NCBI RefSeq assembly: GCF_000003195.3
Contig: NC_012870.2
Coordinates: forward strand, 1,893,501-1,957,500
Reading direction: 5' to 3'
Origin: Sorghum bicolor
Taxonomy: Eukaryota > Streptophyta > Magnoliopsida > Poales > Poaceae
Length of the DNA stretch: 64,000 bases
Shown here: one piece after another, positions 12,701-25,381 of the stretch
Layout of the letters: every line of letters starts with the position of its first letter
Numbering within the stretch: position 1 is the stretch's first letter
Translations under genes and position numbers: made by a program
Notes under the pieces: model-generated
Told to the model about the DNA's origin: nothing
Databases searched by the model: none
The model's input: the letters and a program-made list of their open reading frames with translations, nothing else

Positions 12701-15287
12701 CTAACACATTTCCTTTTTATCCAGTTCCTTATCTGCATTCTTTCCATTGTTGATGACACAAAGCTTGTTTCTAAGGTTGGTTAGCACCTACAGTTTGCTT
12801 TCTGTGAGAATCAGGCCTCTTGTTGCAAGCAGCTAGAAATGGGCGAACTAACAGTTTATCTTTGGCCTGGTAGATTGTCATTCAAGAGCTGGCAAAACAT
12901 TTAAAGCAACTCATTTTTGACAAGGTAATAGTTTCCCTTTGTCCGAATAGTTTATCTTGGGATTTTTTGTAAACTTCTGCTCGACTGTTACCAATGGATC
13001 TACTTGCTGGAACAGAATGGGAGACGGCCATTGCTGCAACTACTAAACCCTCTTTGCTCACGCTATCTTTCTCCGGATGATCTGGCTTGTCTGAACTACA
13101 ATGTGCCGTCTCTTAGTCCAAAAGAGGCAAGTTAAGCTACTCTTTCATCTCCAAGTATTCTATAGAGAAAGACATCCTAAATAGTTGATGTTTCTGGTTC
13201 AGGGTGACACATCAGAAAACGTAGTAAATGGTATGACTGATGAAGACCCTAATGGCTTAGTAGTCATGCAAATTGTGTCTGAGAGCAAGAAGGATCCATT
13301 ACAAAGGCGACATGAACTGTTGGTGAAAACTGAGCTGGCTGAGGTGATGCCCGTATCTATTGCATTAAAGAACATATCATTCTTTTAAGAAGCGTGTTAA
13401 TTCTTGCAACACGGGTAGATATAGTTTAATCACAAAAACTCTAATTCCAGGTTGCTAATCTAAGTGCACAATGTTTTGTGTGAACAGCCATGGTTGTAGA
13501 AAGGAAGCAAAATAAGTGGACAGTAAATTATGTGCAGTAGTAGGTCACCTGCAGCATTGCTTGTGTATCCACCTTCTGTTTCTGAAGTTACCAGTGATTC
13601 TGATTATATTTCTGTGCCTTGGCCTGTCTTCTTGTGGTTGCACTTATCTGGATGGAATTCTATTTACTATGTAGTGGAAGCATACTTACTAAATACTAAT
13701 GGCTCCCAAATATGAAATACTTGTCGATGGAAATTGATGTATTGGAGATTACATTCACTCCAGTTTGCATTAGTGCTTAAAGAAAGAAATACTACATCGT
13801 TAAGCATGGCCTATAAAAGTTAGTCCCCCCCAACGCAAACGGGTTCTTAAATAAGATCAACTAACTTGTTAATTAACTTCAAGCACCTGGAGTAAACATG
13901 AACATCTTATCCTCATTATAAGCATCTCATGTAGTTAGATGACTATATTTGGTACACCTAATATATATTTTTAAATTTGCTTGCAGGCTCTCATCCAATC
14001 ATGCCTTGAAAATGTTGGAGAATTACTTCGAACAAATTTTGGCAAAGAAATATTATATGAGGTGATCTGCTGTTATCCATGGCTCCATGGAGATGAGAAA
14101 CCTGCTCTTTACTGTTTATGACTTTTATGTGCACTGTGCAACTCTTTTTGCCATCATGATCTTGATATTCAATTTGTCCCTAGACCTTATTGTGGCATAA
14201 ACCTTTTTCCTCTGCAAGTTTTCTACCAAAGCAATTCCTTACCACAACATTGATTTGTATAATAACCTTTTTTTTACCCAATAATGACCATTGCTCATTG
14301 TTCATGCCATGATAATTTAATGTAGAAGTCTGAAATTCCTTATAGCATTGATTTGAAATATAACCATTTTTTTCTAATAATGACCATTGCCCATTCCATA
14401 TTAATTTTATCTTCAAGTACAAAATTGGACCAACAAAATGATGGCATTTGTGGACCTTTATGTTAATCTGGCTATTGATTGTCTATCTAATGTGGAGAAA
14501 TCTGTATCAGTTAATGCAATCTACTTTCTTAGGGATGTTCCCATTGTGTTGGAAGTGTTGAGACGATAGGAGAATAACTATGTACATAATGCTTCATACA
14601 AACCTACCTACAGTTTTTTTTCCTGTTATCATTTGTATAAATTTCATGACTATCCTGACTTGAATTCTGTGGTGCTATTTTGAAACCTGAAGATTGTTGT
14701 TGGTGGTAAAGACAATATTTTGGAGGGCCTCACTGATAGGATCCACATGTTGCATGATGCAATAGTGTCTGATGCAGCCCAACCGAAGACTGAAGATATT
14801 GAACATGCATTTGAGAATTTCTTTTCCAGTCGTGTAATCAGAAGAATGATAATTGACTGTCCAGCATTTGCAGTCACTCTCTGGAGAAAGGTTCTTGAAG
14901 GAAAGTGCAAGATATGGGCTGAAGGATACAGGTACAATGTTTTACTTCTCGATGTGATGCCATATTGCCATGTACTTGTGCATCCAAAACTCATGCAGTG
15001 CAGATGTAGTTTGTTTGTGTAATTATGGCCTAATGTTTAACCCCTTTTCCATTATTGACTCTGAACTTTTAACAATTCAACATATTGCTGCATTTGCATA
15101 GTTACTTGGTATTATTGGATATACCTGACAAATTATATTTTGGACGTCTGGTTGCAGCTCGAAGGTGGTTGCAGGTTTCCTGGAATCGCCAAGTAAGGAG
15201 GTCAAGGATCTTGCAAAACCTGAGCTGCAGCCACTGGTTGATGCTGGCATCCTTAAAGTGCCAGACCCTAAGGTTGTTCAGAAATAA
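9746..15287 (+). CDS. PUM24: Pumilio homolog 24 / Puf6-type nucleolar PUF protein
   Basis: A predicted nucleolar RNA-binding protein of the Puf6/PUM3 group, which acts in pre-rRNA processing and large-subunit assembly. Seventeen exons sum to 1959 nt (652 residues), close to Arabidopsis APUM24: 9746-9949, 10071-10124, 10629-10690, 10764-10845, 10948-11071, 11189-11272, 11421-11535, 11801-11951, 12056-12268, 12487-12558, 12725-12775, 12874-12924, 13016-13126, 13203-13343, 13987-14061, 14693-14931, 15158-15287. The Lys-rich N-terminus (residues 1-85) is a likely nucleolar signal. Degenerate PUF repeats follow (e.g. HITARVLQTCVKWCS, KKYAVFLVKKLIEL, HHTIGAAVVDYAF), then the CPL region (FLICILSIVDDTKL, about residues 388-460). 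A basic insert (PKKTKAKKKRSKEP) lies near residues 318-335. The intron after exon 13 is GC-AG (GAG|gcaagt); the others are GT-AG. Introns 2 and 15 contain tandem duplications. Exon 7 and 8 boundaries were set by frame and family alignment from memory. Confidence 0.93.
10347..10490. repeat. 72-bp tandem duplication in PUM24 intron 2
   Basis: Two near-identical units, 10347-10418 and 10419-10490, each starting atatt(g/a)aacggttctttt and ending gccttttcgaatta-like. They lie entirely within the intron between exons 2 and 3. Confidence 0.9.
14238..14397. repeat. diverged tandem duplication in PUM24 intron 15
   Basis: The phrase cattgattt(g)...ataacc...aataatgaccattgc occurs at about 14238-14303 and again at 14338-14397, with moderate divergence. 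Confidence 0.7.
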
Positions 15288-16598
15288 CTCGTGCGTGCGG
15301 ACATTTTTGCGTCAATGAAGGATCCAAGGGCCATCCATTCTTGTGTAAGGGACATGGATAGATTTTTGTCGCTTGAGCACGTTCTGCCCATAAATTGTTA
15401 GTCACTGAGTGTACGCTAGTCCGCTATAACCTTATAATAGGATATATAGTAAACCAGATCCAGTATTTCGTTTTGAACTCTGAATGCTCCTTTTTATCTG
15501 TAATTTTGTTGGGAGATTGGTGTTCTTGTCCTGCTTTGAAGGCCAATAATGATTTTATTGTTGTTTTTTTTAATCCGAAGGCACCCTTCTCTCTCATTCG
15601 TTCTGGTTTAGACTCTGCCAGTTAGCTAAAAGCCAAATGAATAAATTGAAGGAAAGAAAAATGAAGAAGACGACTAGTTAAACAATGTTCGATATGATAT
15701 ATTTGCAAATTTGATGTTATTTTTTATACGTTGTTAAAATATATGATATGATGAACCATATGGTGCTGAAAATTTTGAAGGGAAATTCATATAGGAAAAC
15801 CCTAACTCTTCTAAATGAAACAAATGTGAACTCTTTTTTTCACACTGGTGAAAACTGAATTTCATTACCGTAGCAACAAAATTACAAAGGTATGTGAACT
15901 CTGGTTTTTATCTTTCTCCACTAAATTGAAACAATTGACTCTTCTAAAAGAAACAAATGTAAACTCTGTTTTTTATTAAAAAAAAACAGGAACAAAATTG
16001 CAAAGTTAAATAAATAGGACAAAATCATAATTAGACCTCAAAAAATAGTGGTAAGAACACAAAAGCCTATTCTTTTGCTAACTTATTAGGTCGTTCATCA
16101 CGACAAATTTATTCTATTGTTATTCATACTATAAATCCGGTGTATATGAGGAATATAAATTTTCTATATAATTTCTGAATTATTAACGTTGATCTATTTA
16201 ACCTGCTAACCTAAATAACATATTTTCTACCCTTTCACCTATCAAAACCATTTCATATAACCTTCAAATTGTTTTCACAGGTAGTTTCGCTTTATGGCAC
16301 CCACATGTTAGTAGCGTTGTGGTATGGCTTCACCTATTAGTGCATTGTGTCTCTCTGCTTCATCGCGTCGTCTACAAGCTCATCCTTAGAGGTGGTGGCG
16401 CATGTACGCCTGATTTTGGACTCCTGAGGCTAGGTTCATTTTACTCGCTAGGCACCGCTTACTAGAGCTTAAACGAAACACGCCTGTAGCACCGTGAGTC
16501 ACTTACCATGCCTTGCATTGGTCATTGTCCATAGCTTTTGAGTTCTGCTTCTGCATCTTCTTGTGTAACAACCTGGTGTCCTAGTCGGCGAGCATTAA
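15288..16598. other. PUM24 3' flank and AT-rich intergenic DNA
   Basis: No further gene is seen. 15830-16000 holds a poly-T followed by 'gaatttcattaccgtagcaa' and related text repeated near 15955; this resembles the reverse of a retroelement 3' end but is too short to classify. Confidence 0.45.
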
Positions 16599-17088
16599 GG
16601 GGTTGTTTGGTTGCTTGCATCCGGCGAAACCAGGCTGACTGAATGCAGGGCAGCCTTGTTTGGTTGCCTGCTCACGCCATTGAGCCAGGCTCTAGCCATG
16701 CAGAAAGAAGGCCATGGCCAGCCTCGGCAGGAACACCAGAATCGGCCGTTTCTGCCGGGCTAGGCTCGCTGGCTGCATGAGTTAGTCTGATTAATGATGT
16801 ATTAGTGTATGATTAGTAAATATTAAGTGATATTAATATGTTTAAAGATATTTAAGACATAATTAGGTAAAACAAGAATTTTTAGAGCATATTTGTAAAA
16901 AATAAAAATCATAATCATGACTTTATATATTTTTTTATCTCATGTAACATATCTTTATATAGGCAACCAAACAATATCTCTTCTCAACTAGACTGAATAA
17001 ATACAGTCAACCAAACACAACTGTGTTGCATCTCCTCAGCTTATCCCATGTGAGCCTGGCTCCACTGCTACGCGAACCAAACAGCCCC
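16599..17088. mobile_element. Tourist-like TIR element, GGGGTTGTTTGG ends
   Basis: A 490-bp element with ends ggggttgtttggttgc / gcgaaccaaacagcccc and a TAA duplication at 16596-16598 and 17089-17091. The GC-rich arms are separated by an AT-rich middle. It has no coding capacity. Confidence 0.8.
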
Positions 17089-18245
17089 TAAGCGATAGTC
17101 TCCTGACCCGATGCTAAGGTTCAATATCGAGCCGTCACACATGCTATGGTTGATTGTTGTTGATTGCGTGAGCTACTTCAAGAGTTTTATGTCTCGAATT
17201 ATTTTAGCGTCCGTTATTTACCATGGCAATATTAGCGTGTCTTGATCGCTAATCTTGTCTATCATCGTCGGATCAAGTAGATTAAGATGGATATCCACAT
17301 TTTCCATGAAAAGATGACTTTACGATAAATTCGCATGCTGCATGTCCCCTCCTCTCTCTTTTTTTTTCTTCTTTTTTATCACACCGGTTCTTTATGCCCA
17401 ATTTTTAGGCAACAAGAAGATGTAGTGTCGAGACTCTTTTCCACAGATTTTGGCACTCATGTTTTCGGCGGCACAAAATAGTTGAGCTTTAGGTCATATT
17501 TCGTGAGCCTTAACTCTTGTTGTAGTCGTCGTTCACACATATTTTTTGGCAACGAGGAAAAGAGCTTGTTGTAGCCGTCGTCCGCACATATTTGGCAACG
17601 AGGAAAAGAGCTTGGTAATTATGCCTGATCAGGAACATGAAGAAATGGATGGAGCTCTCTGCTCTTTTTCTTGGGAACATTAGCACACGAATTTGGTGCA
17701 TGAATGCAATGAACTCTCATATGGTGAATGTAAGCTATGGGTGAATGCAATGATGCTAATGATAGGTGTATTTCAGTATTTGCATAGGAAAAAAAACTAC
17801 CAAGATTTTTTTTTGAGCTATATAGATGTAGCTCAGCATTATCATATCGATGTTCATGCGACAGCAGTGATGCGCAGCAACGCCTTAATTACATTATTCA
17901 TCTTGGTAATAATCCATGATGTTATATAAGTAGAATTTTTACGAGGAATAAAGCGGTTGTAAACTACTACTAATTAAACTTCAAAGATAGCGAACCAATG
18001 AGCGAGTGCGATTATGGTAGACCACATTTCTCGGTCCCATAAAGCTAAATTGTGACGAGGCCTCGCTTCCACAAAAAAAAAGTTCATGTGGACAAGTGAA
18101 TAGTGTAATGCTTTTCTTGCTTGTTCTGTATCCTTAGAAGAATATATCTGACCTAAAGCTGGTTTGACACTTCATTTTCGAGCTGAAAAACTGGAAAAGA
18201 ATGGAAAAAAAAAACTCTGCTGCTCATGTTAATGACGTGACGAGT
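17089..18245. other. intergenic, no gene seen
   Basis: 17510-17610 has a short direct repeat (ttgtagtcgtcgttcacacatatt / ttgtagccgtcgtccgcacatatt). The right end is the 3' flank of the minus-strand J-protein gene. Confidence 0.45.
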
Positions 18246-20057
18246 TCACCAAGCACGCCTCTCGGTGCACTCTGTCGCCGCCGTCCTGATCTGGTACACA
18301 GGCGACTCGCCACCGTTTCTGCACCACCTCCGATTCATGGCCTGCTGATCCACCGCCGCGCGGCCAAGCCACTCGTCGGATCGCCGGAGCTCCGCGCCAC
18401 CGAGGCCGAACGGCGGCGGGCGGACGTGCGGGTAGTCCGGGAAGCGGCGGCTGTCGGAGGGGTCGAAGAGCGGGAACGACTGGCGGCGGCGCGCGCGGGC
18501 CGCTGCGTCGTTGGCCCGCAGGCACCCGTCGATGACCCGGCACTCGTCCCGCAGCCGGCGCTGCACCTCCCGCTCCGCCTTGCTGCTCCTGGCCGGCGCC
18601 GCTGGCGCTGGCGCCTGATGATTGGTCGCGCCGGGCGCGACGCGGAGGGTCGGCGGCTTGGACCACCTGGCGGCGTGGCGGTCGTGGCACGCGGCGCAGA
18701 AGCTGTCCCGCCGCTCCGAGTCGAAGGCCCGCCGCCGCGCCTGGTCCGTGAGGCACGCGTGCGCCTGCGTGCACGCAGAGATCAATTACACAGTTAGAGG
18801 CCACCACTCCACTCCACTCCACAATCCACATGATTGCTGTAAATGCTAGGAACAGCGGTGCGTGACGAGGTCGGATTCGAAGCGCCGGCACGCGCACGGC
18901 AGCCGGCGGCACCGCGACGCATCGGACCGGACCACGACGACCGGCCGCGTAGGTACCCTGGCGGCACGGGCGATGTGGAGGACTCCATTAACGGCCATGA
19001 GCCGTATCTGTGACTCTCTAATCTCTGTGGTATGGCTATCTCTTCTCATCTCATCCATCCGAATCCGACGAATGCATGCATGCAATGCAATGCAATGCAA
19101 CACGACAGGTTGGAGACGCAGACGCTGCTAGTGCTAGCAGTTGCCGGTGTTCATGCATCTTTCGTCTCCTACAAGAATTAATTCTCGTTCTTTTAGAGGC
19201 AAACTATTTAAATTTGACCTATATATCTATATAAAAAAAAAGGCACTACCATTTATAATACTGTATATATCAAATAAACATCCTTAAGATTTGGATATAT
19301 TTTTGAGAGACAAATGCTGGCACAAATTTGACTTAGGTTCGAATAACTGGCACTGGATGGTTGGGGTTTGGAGTGGATCATGGAACTGGAGATTCCAATC
19401 CAAAGTAGACGATGCGATTCCAATCCAAAGTAGATGAGGCGAAAGCGTCACAAGGATTAAGGACGGGCGGCATTGCAGGAAGAATTCATTAGAAAAATCA
19501 TTGGGGAATGGAATGCGGGTGATGTGGTACGGTACCTCGGAGACGATCTTGAACGCCACCTCCGCCTTGGGGTGCCTGTTCTTGTCCGGGTGAAGCTGCA
19601 GCGCTGTGTGCGTGCGTGCGTGCGTCCAAAAACCACGGAACAGAATGAGCTGTTAGCAAAACGAATCAGAGATCCATTTGCGCCCACGGCGCGGCGGCGA
19701 GATTACGCGTGCTCACCGAGCTGCCGGTACCGCCTCCGCACGGCGTCCTCCGACGCCGCCTCGCCGATCTGCGTGCGTGCGTGACGCCATACGCCACCAA
19801 AGAGGTCAGAACGGGTGGGCGGGGGCAATAACGAACGGATCGGAGGAAGGAGAGAGAGTGGTAGTGCTCACGGCGAGGACGAGGTACCAGTCGACGAAGT
19901 GCGGGCCGCGCGGTGACGACCGGCGGCGGCGGTGCGTGCAGGACGCGAACGCCGCCGACGCCGCACACACATCCCGCGCCGCCTGTGCCCTGGCCGCCGC
20001 CGCCGCATCCGCGCCCGCGCCCGCGCCCAAGTCACGCCCCGCGCTAACACCCACCAT
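18246..20057 (-). CDS. J-domain (DnaJ-like) co-chaperone
   Basis: A J protein that would stimulate the ATPase of an Hsp70 partner. Four exons on the minus strand: 20057-19872, 19768-19717, 19603-19536, 18764-18246, totalling 274 residues. After an Ala-rich N-terminus the J domain starts at HFVDWYLVLA (about residue 53), continues with IGEAASEDAVRRRYRQLA, and has the essential loop as LHPDKN in exon 3. It ends with FKIVSEAHACLTDQARRRAFD. The remaining 140 residues are Arg/Pro/Ala-rich with two CxxC-like cysteines (FCAACHDR) and end FPDYPHVRPPPFGLGGAE... There is no Gly/Phe region or four-repeat zinc domain, so it is class C (type III). All introns are GT-AG and the two interior exons are short. 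No targeting signal is obvious, and the client is unknown. Confidence 0.88.
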
Positions 20058-21945
20058 TGCTGGATGGATCGATCGGTCGCCCGCCCGCCCCGGCCGCGCA
20101 ACTGGTAGTTAGACTACGACGACGATCCTCGGTCGGCGGGGGATGGCGGCCATGCACGAGCGCGGCGAGCACTTGCAATCCAAGATCACCCCACGACTCC
20201 ACTCCCCCCAGCAGAGCAGACTCTCCACACGGGCGCACGGCGCGCTCGCTAGTAATAGTGGGCGATCAAGGCCGAGAGCGCATGCACGTGCGCACGTCAC
20301 GTACGCGCGCCGTGCGTGGTCGTGGCCATGACCCTGCAACAGCAAGCGAGGAGGAGGATCGGATCGAGGGCGGTTGGGTCGCCGTGCGTGCGAAAGAGAA
20401 ATGCGGAGGGGGAGAAGATGACAAGTTTCGCGGTTGGGTTGGGGGGATCGATACGCTCGCTCTGCGGGGATTGCGGGGGCAGCCGTTTCAAAACCAAACC
20501 AGAGAGAAAAAAGGGGCGCGCCGAGGCCGAGCAGAGCAGAGAAACAGAACAGAGGATGCACGCCTCTTTCTTTCTTTCTTTCTTTCTTTTTTTTTTCGTT
20601 TCCTTTCCCTCTCTCGAGCTGGTCACCGACTCACCGTGCGTTGTGCCCGTACCGTACGTGCACGTTTGACATTTTCTCCCTCGATTTTTATTTTGGTGAG
20701 GTTGATAATAAACTCTTCCCTAGAGTTTTGTTCTCCTCTTGGGACTTCGGAGACAGATTGATTCTAGCTGAGCTGCTGTAGCCAAAGTCCAACTATTCTA
20801 AATTTAAATAAGCTTGTAGATAATAATATTGTCAACATGAATGACTCCAGATAGATATAGTATAAAGATATATTTTATGATGAATCTAATATTACTTATT
20901 TATTATAATAAATGAACAATGCGTGTAAATAAATTTAATCACACTTCAAATCGTTTGATTTAACATTATTATTCTATAGAGCTTTGTTATGGTACTCCAA
21001 TTACTCAGTAAAAGATAAGAGTTCAAATAAATCTAAGTCCTTGAATATTATGAGAGATAAAAATAATTAATAAAAAGAAAAAAAATAATAAAAAGAAAAA
21101 TAATTAACGTGCATCTGTACTTGCAATTTGTTTCCTTTTAGTTGCAACCCACGGCTGCACACTTTATGGAAGGCCATCAAGCAAGAAAAAATTCTGGAGT
21201 CAAAAATCAACTTTCCATGAAATGCTATTTTATGTTTATTGTTTAGGCATGGTCACGTCACAATAAGAAAATGTCACAATACAATCACAATATGTATAAC
21301 TTTTTTATATTTGAAATGAAACCAATTTCTACTTCCCGTTCTTCTTCATGTTCCATCAAATAAAATAAAATGTTACAAAATCATGTTGGGTCACATTTTA
21401 TATTTTTAGTTACAAAAACAGCGTTACATCAGTGTTATTTTACATTAGGTTAAAAAAACATATAGTAGTTAGATCATAGAAAAAATTGTCACATATACAA
21501 CGTTACGCAAATGTTCTTTTTTTTTCATATTTGTTAGCGTGAACGTTAAAATACTACAGTATGCATGGGCCATCACGCAAGGATCAGGTGGTTCAATATA
21601 ATTTGGCTAATAGATATCTAATTATAAGATATTTTGCCTATTTTTCTAAAGAAAATAATAAATAAAAATTTATTTCTTTTTTAGAATTATAAAAAAAAAT
21701 ATTTCTATTATAACCTTGTAGAGGTCATATATTATTTAGCCTTTTTAAACCGATGGTCCACAATTATTCGGAAGTACAATAGCAAAGCCCGTTTTGCTTA
21801 TGGACAATTTAATGTTGTCTTTGCTGAAGACAATCTTTAATTGTGGTAACTGAGTCCTAGGCATTGTAATTATCAAAGTAACATTATCTAGTAGTGGATG
21901 GGAGAGCCCTTGAACATGAATAACCTCTCCATCCAATTTGTTTAT
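20058..21945. other. J-protein 5' flank and AT-rich intergenic DNA
   Basis: 20058-20650 is the GC-rich promoter side of the J-protein gene, with a (TTTC)n-like tract at 20566-20600. 20800-21730 is AT-rich; 20850-20960 has Stowaway-like interior phrases (gatgaatctaata) without clear ends. No gene is seen. Confidence 0.45.
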
Positions 21946-22195
21946 GAGTTAAATGCATGAATGACCTCTAAACTTAGTAAGGAATGCTAGTTATTCGTCT
22001 CATAAACTTTGAAGTTTGAACAAATATTTTTTTTGTTCCTAAACTTGTTAAGTAGTGCATTGCATGCCTCTAAACTTGTTAGATGGTGCACCACAGTGGT
22101 TATTGATATGATCAACAATAGACCTGCGTGCACCATCTACCAATTTTAGGGAGTCAGAAATGCGTATTTAAATTTCATAGACTAAGGCCGTGTTT

Positions 22196-22418
22196 AGTTG
22201 GTGAAGGAAAAAATTTCGCGACACTGTAGCACTTTCGTTTGTTTGTGGTAATTATTGTCCAACCATGGACTAACTAGGCTCAAAAGATTCGTCTCATAAA
22301 TTCCAACCAAACTGTGCAATTAATTTTTATTTTTGTCTACATTTAAAACTCCATGCATGAGTCTAAAGATTCGATGTGACGGGGAATTTTGAAAAACTTT
22401 GGGTTTTTGGGTGGGGCC
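22196..22418. mobile_element. Tourist-like MITE, GGCCTTGTTTAGTT family, copy 7
   Basis: Starts ggccgtgtttagttgg and ends gggtggggcc, with TAA at 22193-22195 and 22419-22421. It is nested in the larger TIR element. Confidence 0.8.
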
Positions 22419-22421
22419 TAA

Positions 22422-22642
22422 GGGGGTGTTTGGATCGCCACACATTGCCTAGCCATGCATGCAGCTGCCACAATAGTTTGGTTGTTGTTTGGTTAATGCA
22501 TAAGTTGTGTGGTAGCCATACTTTTTCCTAGTTTATTTGCATGCTTATTTCAACCATACATGTGGTGGCCATTTCTCACGCCACAGCCTTCGGCGGCGCC
22601 ACGACTTGGATGGCTGGCGTGGGCTATGAACCAAACAGCCCC
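22422..22642. mobile_element. Tourist-like MITE, GGGGTGTTTGG ends
   Basis: The ends gggggtgtttggatcgcc / ccaaacagcccc are flanked by TAA on both sides. The left TAA is shared with the right duplication of the preceding MITE, so the two sit head to tail with a single TAA between them. Confidence 0.8.
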
Positions 22643-22963
22643 TAAGGCCCTTCACAGTGTGGCAGTGGTGCCTGGAAAAATGTGGGCCCGTTGGTCAGCA
22701 AGAGGCATCGATTCTTCAAAGGCTATAGTGTATAAGCAATTGGCACCGATACTATCTTCTACTGTAGCAAAGCCCATATCAAATATAATAGTCGAAGAGC
22801 CAGGACCACGACTCATGTTGCACGGTGACTTTAACTGCCACATGTTGCTGCACAAGTAAAGTAATATTACTTTATAAACTTGGCACCGCTGCTTCTACAT
22901 GTATCGCTCCTAATTATCTTGGTATCACTTTAAATTGACACCACCTTGTAAAGAGTGATGCCC

Positions 22964-22968
<5 letters not shown>

Positions 22969-23000
<32 letters not shown>
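22969..23000. repeat. (CT)n microsatellite
   Basis: Sixteen perfect CT units. Confidence 0.97.
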
Positions 23001-23005
<5 letters not shown>

Positions 23006-23022
23006 GTAGCATCACTCAGCCA

Positions 23023-23188
23023 CAGTGGCGAAGCTAGAGTAAATTAAAGGGGGTGCACATGCCTTGTGGGTGCATAAAGATATTTTGTAGGGGTGCATGT
23101 ATAGTAAAATTTTAACTAAATATACTATTTTTGAATTTTAAGGGGGGGTGCATTTGCACCCCCTATGAGCAACGCAGCTCCGCCCCTG
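23023..23188. mobile_element. small hAT-like MITE, CAG(G)GGCGGAGCT ends
   Basis: The inverted ends cagtggcgaagct / agctccgcccctg enclose 166 bp of AT-rich sequence. CTCAGCCA lies directly left and recurs three bases beyond the right end, an imperfect 8-bp duplication. Family assignment rests on end sequence only. Confidence 0.6.
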
Positions 23189-23227
23189 CTACTCAGCCAA
23201 CACACTACGCAAGGCCTAAAGGCCTAA

Positions 23228-23470
23228 GGCCTTATTTACTTCCACCAAAAAACCTAAAAATTTTCAAGATTCTCCGTCATATCAAATCACTAAACGCATG
23301 CATAGAGTATTAAATATAGACGAAAATAAAAACTAATTACACAGTTTGGTCGGAATTTACGAGACGAATCTTTTAAGCCTAGTTAGTTTATGGTTGGATA
23401 ATAATTATCACAAACAACCGAAAGTGTTACAGTGTCGTGAAATTTTTTCACCCCGAAACTAAACACGACC
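23228..23470. mobile_element. Tourist-like MITE, copy 8, inverted
   Basis: Starts ggccttatttacttcc and ends actaaacacgacc, with TAA at 23225-23227 and 23471-23473. Confidence 0.82.
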
Positions 23471-23517
23471 TAAGTGGTATCCTTGACAAGTCTACGAGTT
23501 ACTCATGCATTTAACTC

Positions 23518-25310
23518 TTTGGTTTTTATGCGCACGTTATGCTATTAGTTGGAGTATATGTCTACCAATCCATGTGACGTGCACATCATGTTTATTTTAG
23601 TATCATGCACGCGAGTGATGGGCAGGAGCAGTCTGTATATATATACATGTACGCGGAACTGCGATGACAGGGCGGGACTTGGACTACGCTCTTGTCCTGT
23701 TTACCTTAACGTGCCAAGGCTAGCTAGTAGAGCTAACAGGTTGCTTGCTTGCGGCGAGCAAAAGTCATCGTGTACGTACGTAGTCCATCGTGTTCTTCTG
23801 GTTTTACATCGGTTTATTCCCCCCGATGACGTACGTGGCTCCGTCGGCGGCGATGACATTCACATTCAGCAGTATATCAGTATAATACTCCTGGTTTGGT
23901 GGAGGCAGGCAGCACGTATCATCTCATCGCATGCTCTCTGCTCTCGTTGTTCACATTCAACTACACCTTACGCCTATCGATCTGCGCGGTTCTCTTGGAA
24001 TTCTCAATTCTCCATGCCAAGAAAATAAGCCAGGCCGGTGTGGCAAGAATCTACTACTGTATGAGCACTGCTAGAAAACAGCACCGGCGTCGAACTTGTA
24101 GCTCCTTGAGCCGTGAGACCCTGACACTAATGTCTCAGCACAGCAGCCGTGCTACTACCTGACAAGCAAGGAAGAACAAAGAAAAACAGAGTCCCTTGAG
24201 AGCCGAGACTATCAACTACTCCTGCAGGTTAGAGTTAGACTAGCCACAGGTGCCTCAACTACGATTTTCTTTTTTCTTTTCTTTTTTTTTTAAATCACCT
24301 TTATTTAACTTTTTGTAAATAGCCTCAAAAACCAAAGTGATTTTAAGAAACTTGCGAGGTCTCCTTCCGAAAATAACTTTTCAAAAACTCGTGCGACCTT
24401 TCCTTCCCAGAAGAAGGCCGAATCATTTGGGTGCGGCCCACTGCAATAGGCCCACATGTTCTTTCAGACGCAGCGCACGCCAGTTCAGCCCAAGCAGGCG
24501 CCGGGCGGCGTGTGTTCCTCCCACCAAAACCCCACGACACCAGTCCACCGCCAACCCACCAGCGGCCATCCGGGTCCCACATGACGCGGACCCACAAGTC
24601 GGTCTCAGCGTGCGGCCGAAGAAACCGTGAGCTTGTGTTGTGGCCAGCCAGCCATCAATCATTCCCGCCGTGGCGAGGGCGAGCAGCGAGCTGACCAATA
24701 GACGCCCCCATGTGATCCACGCTGTCCTGCCGGGCCCACCCGTCCCGACATGGGCCACATCACGCAATCGATAGACTCGATAAGCTTCCGGTTCCGGACG
24801 AGCCTTGCGAGCGCTGTGCCTGTTTGTGGGTTCCATCCATCCATCCAATTGCGGGTTTGTTGGAGGTCGTTCTCGCAAAACGGGCACGCATTGCCGCATT
24901 GGCACTGCCACTTCAGATCTGTCGCTACGTGGACTGCACCCGACGGCAATACACCATTTTCTCGTTTGGTCTTTTGTCTCTTCATTATTCAATTGCTTCT
25001 CCCCCAACCACCCCCTCTCTTTTTATATTTGTAATAATGTTCGGACTCCTTTTTTATTAATTTATTTAGTAGGGGCTTGCTCCTCCTATTTCCATAAAAA
25101 AACATAAACCTCATGGTGTTAACCTGCTCATGATTTAAAAAATTCTTGATTGTAGCTGCAGCTGCAGTAGCTCTTTTATCCGCTGCTAAGTACTGCAGCT
25201 TATACCAAAAATGTTGCAGTTTGCAGCCGCTTTAATGTTCAGCGAACATGCCTTACAACATATTTATACAAAAAGCAATACGACATTTATAAAACAGATG
25301 GAGTATATAA

Positions 25311-25381
<71 letters not shown>

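Larger units (their letters stand above)
21946..23517. mobile_element. 1.57-kb TIR element hosting four nested MITEs
   Basis: The left end is gagttaaatgcatgaatgac and the right end its inverse (gttactcatgcatttaactc). Similarity extends inward about 45 bases (ctaaacttagtaaggaat versus, inverted, gtagacttgtcaaggata). The flanks tttgtttat and tttggtttt could be a degraded 9-bp MULE duplication. The core contains a CT tract and four MITEs. No transposase frame is visible. Confidence 0.55.

Noticed and set aside
15836..16000. Possible LINE 3' tail after poly-T
   Set aside because: Only a short phrase recalls retroelement ends; no coding remnant supports it.
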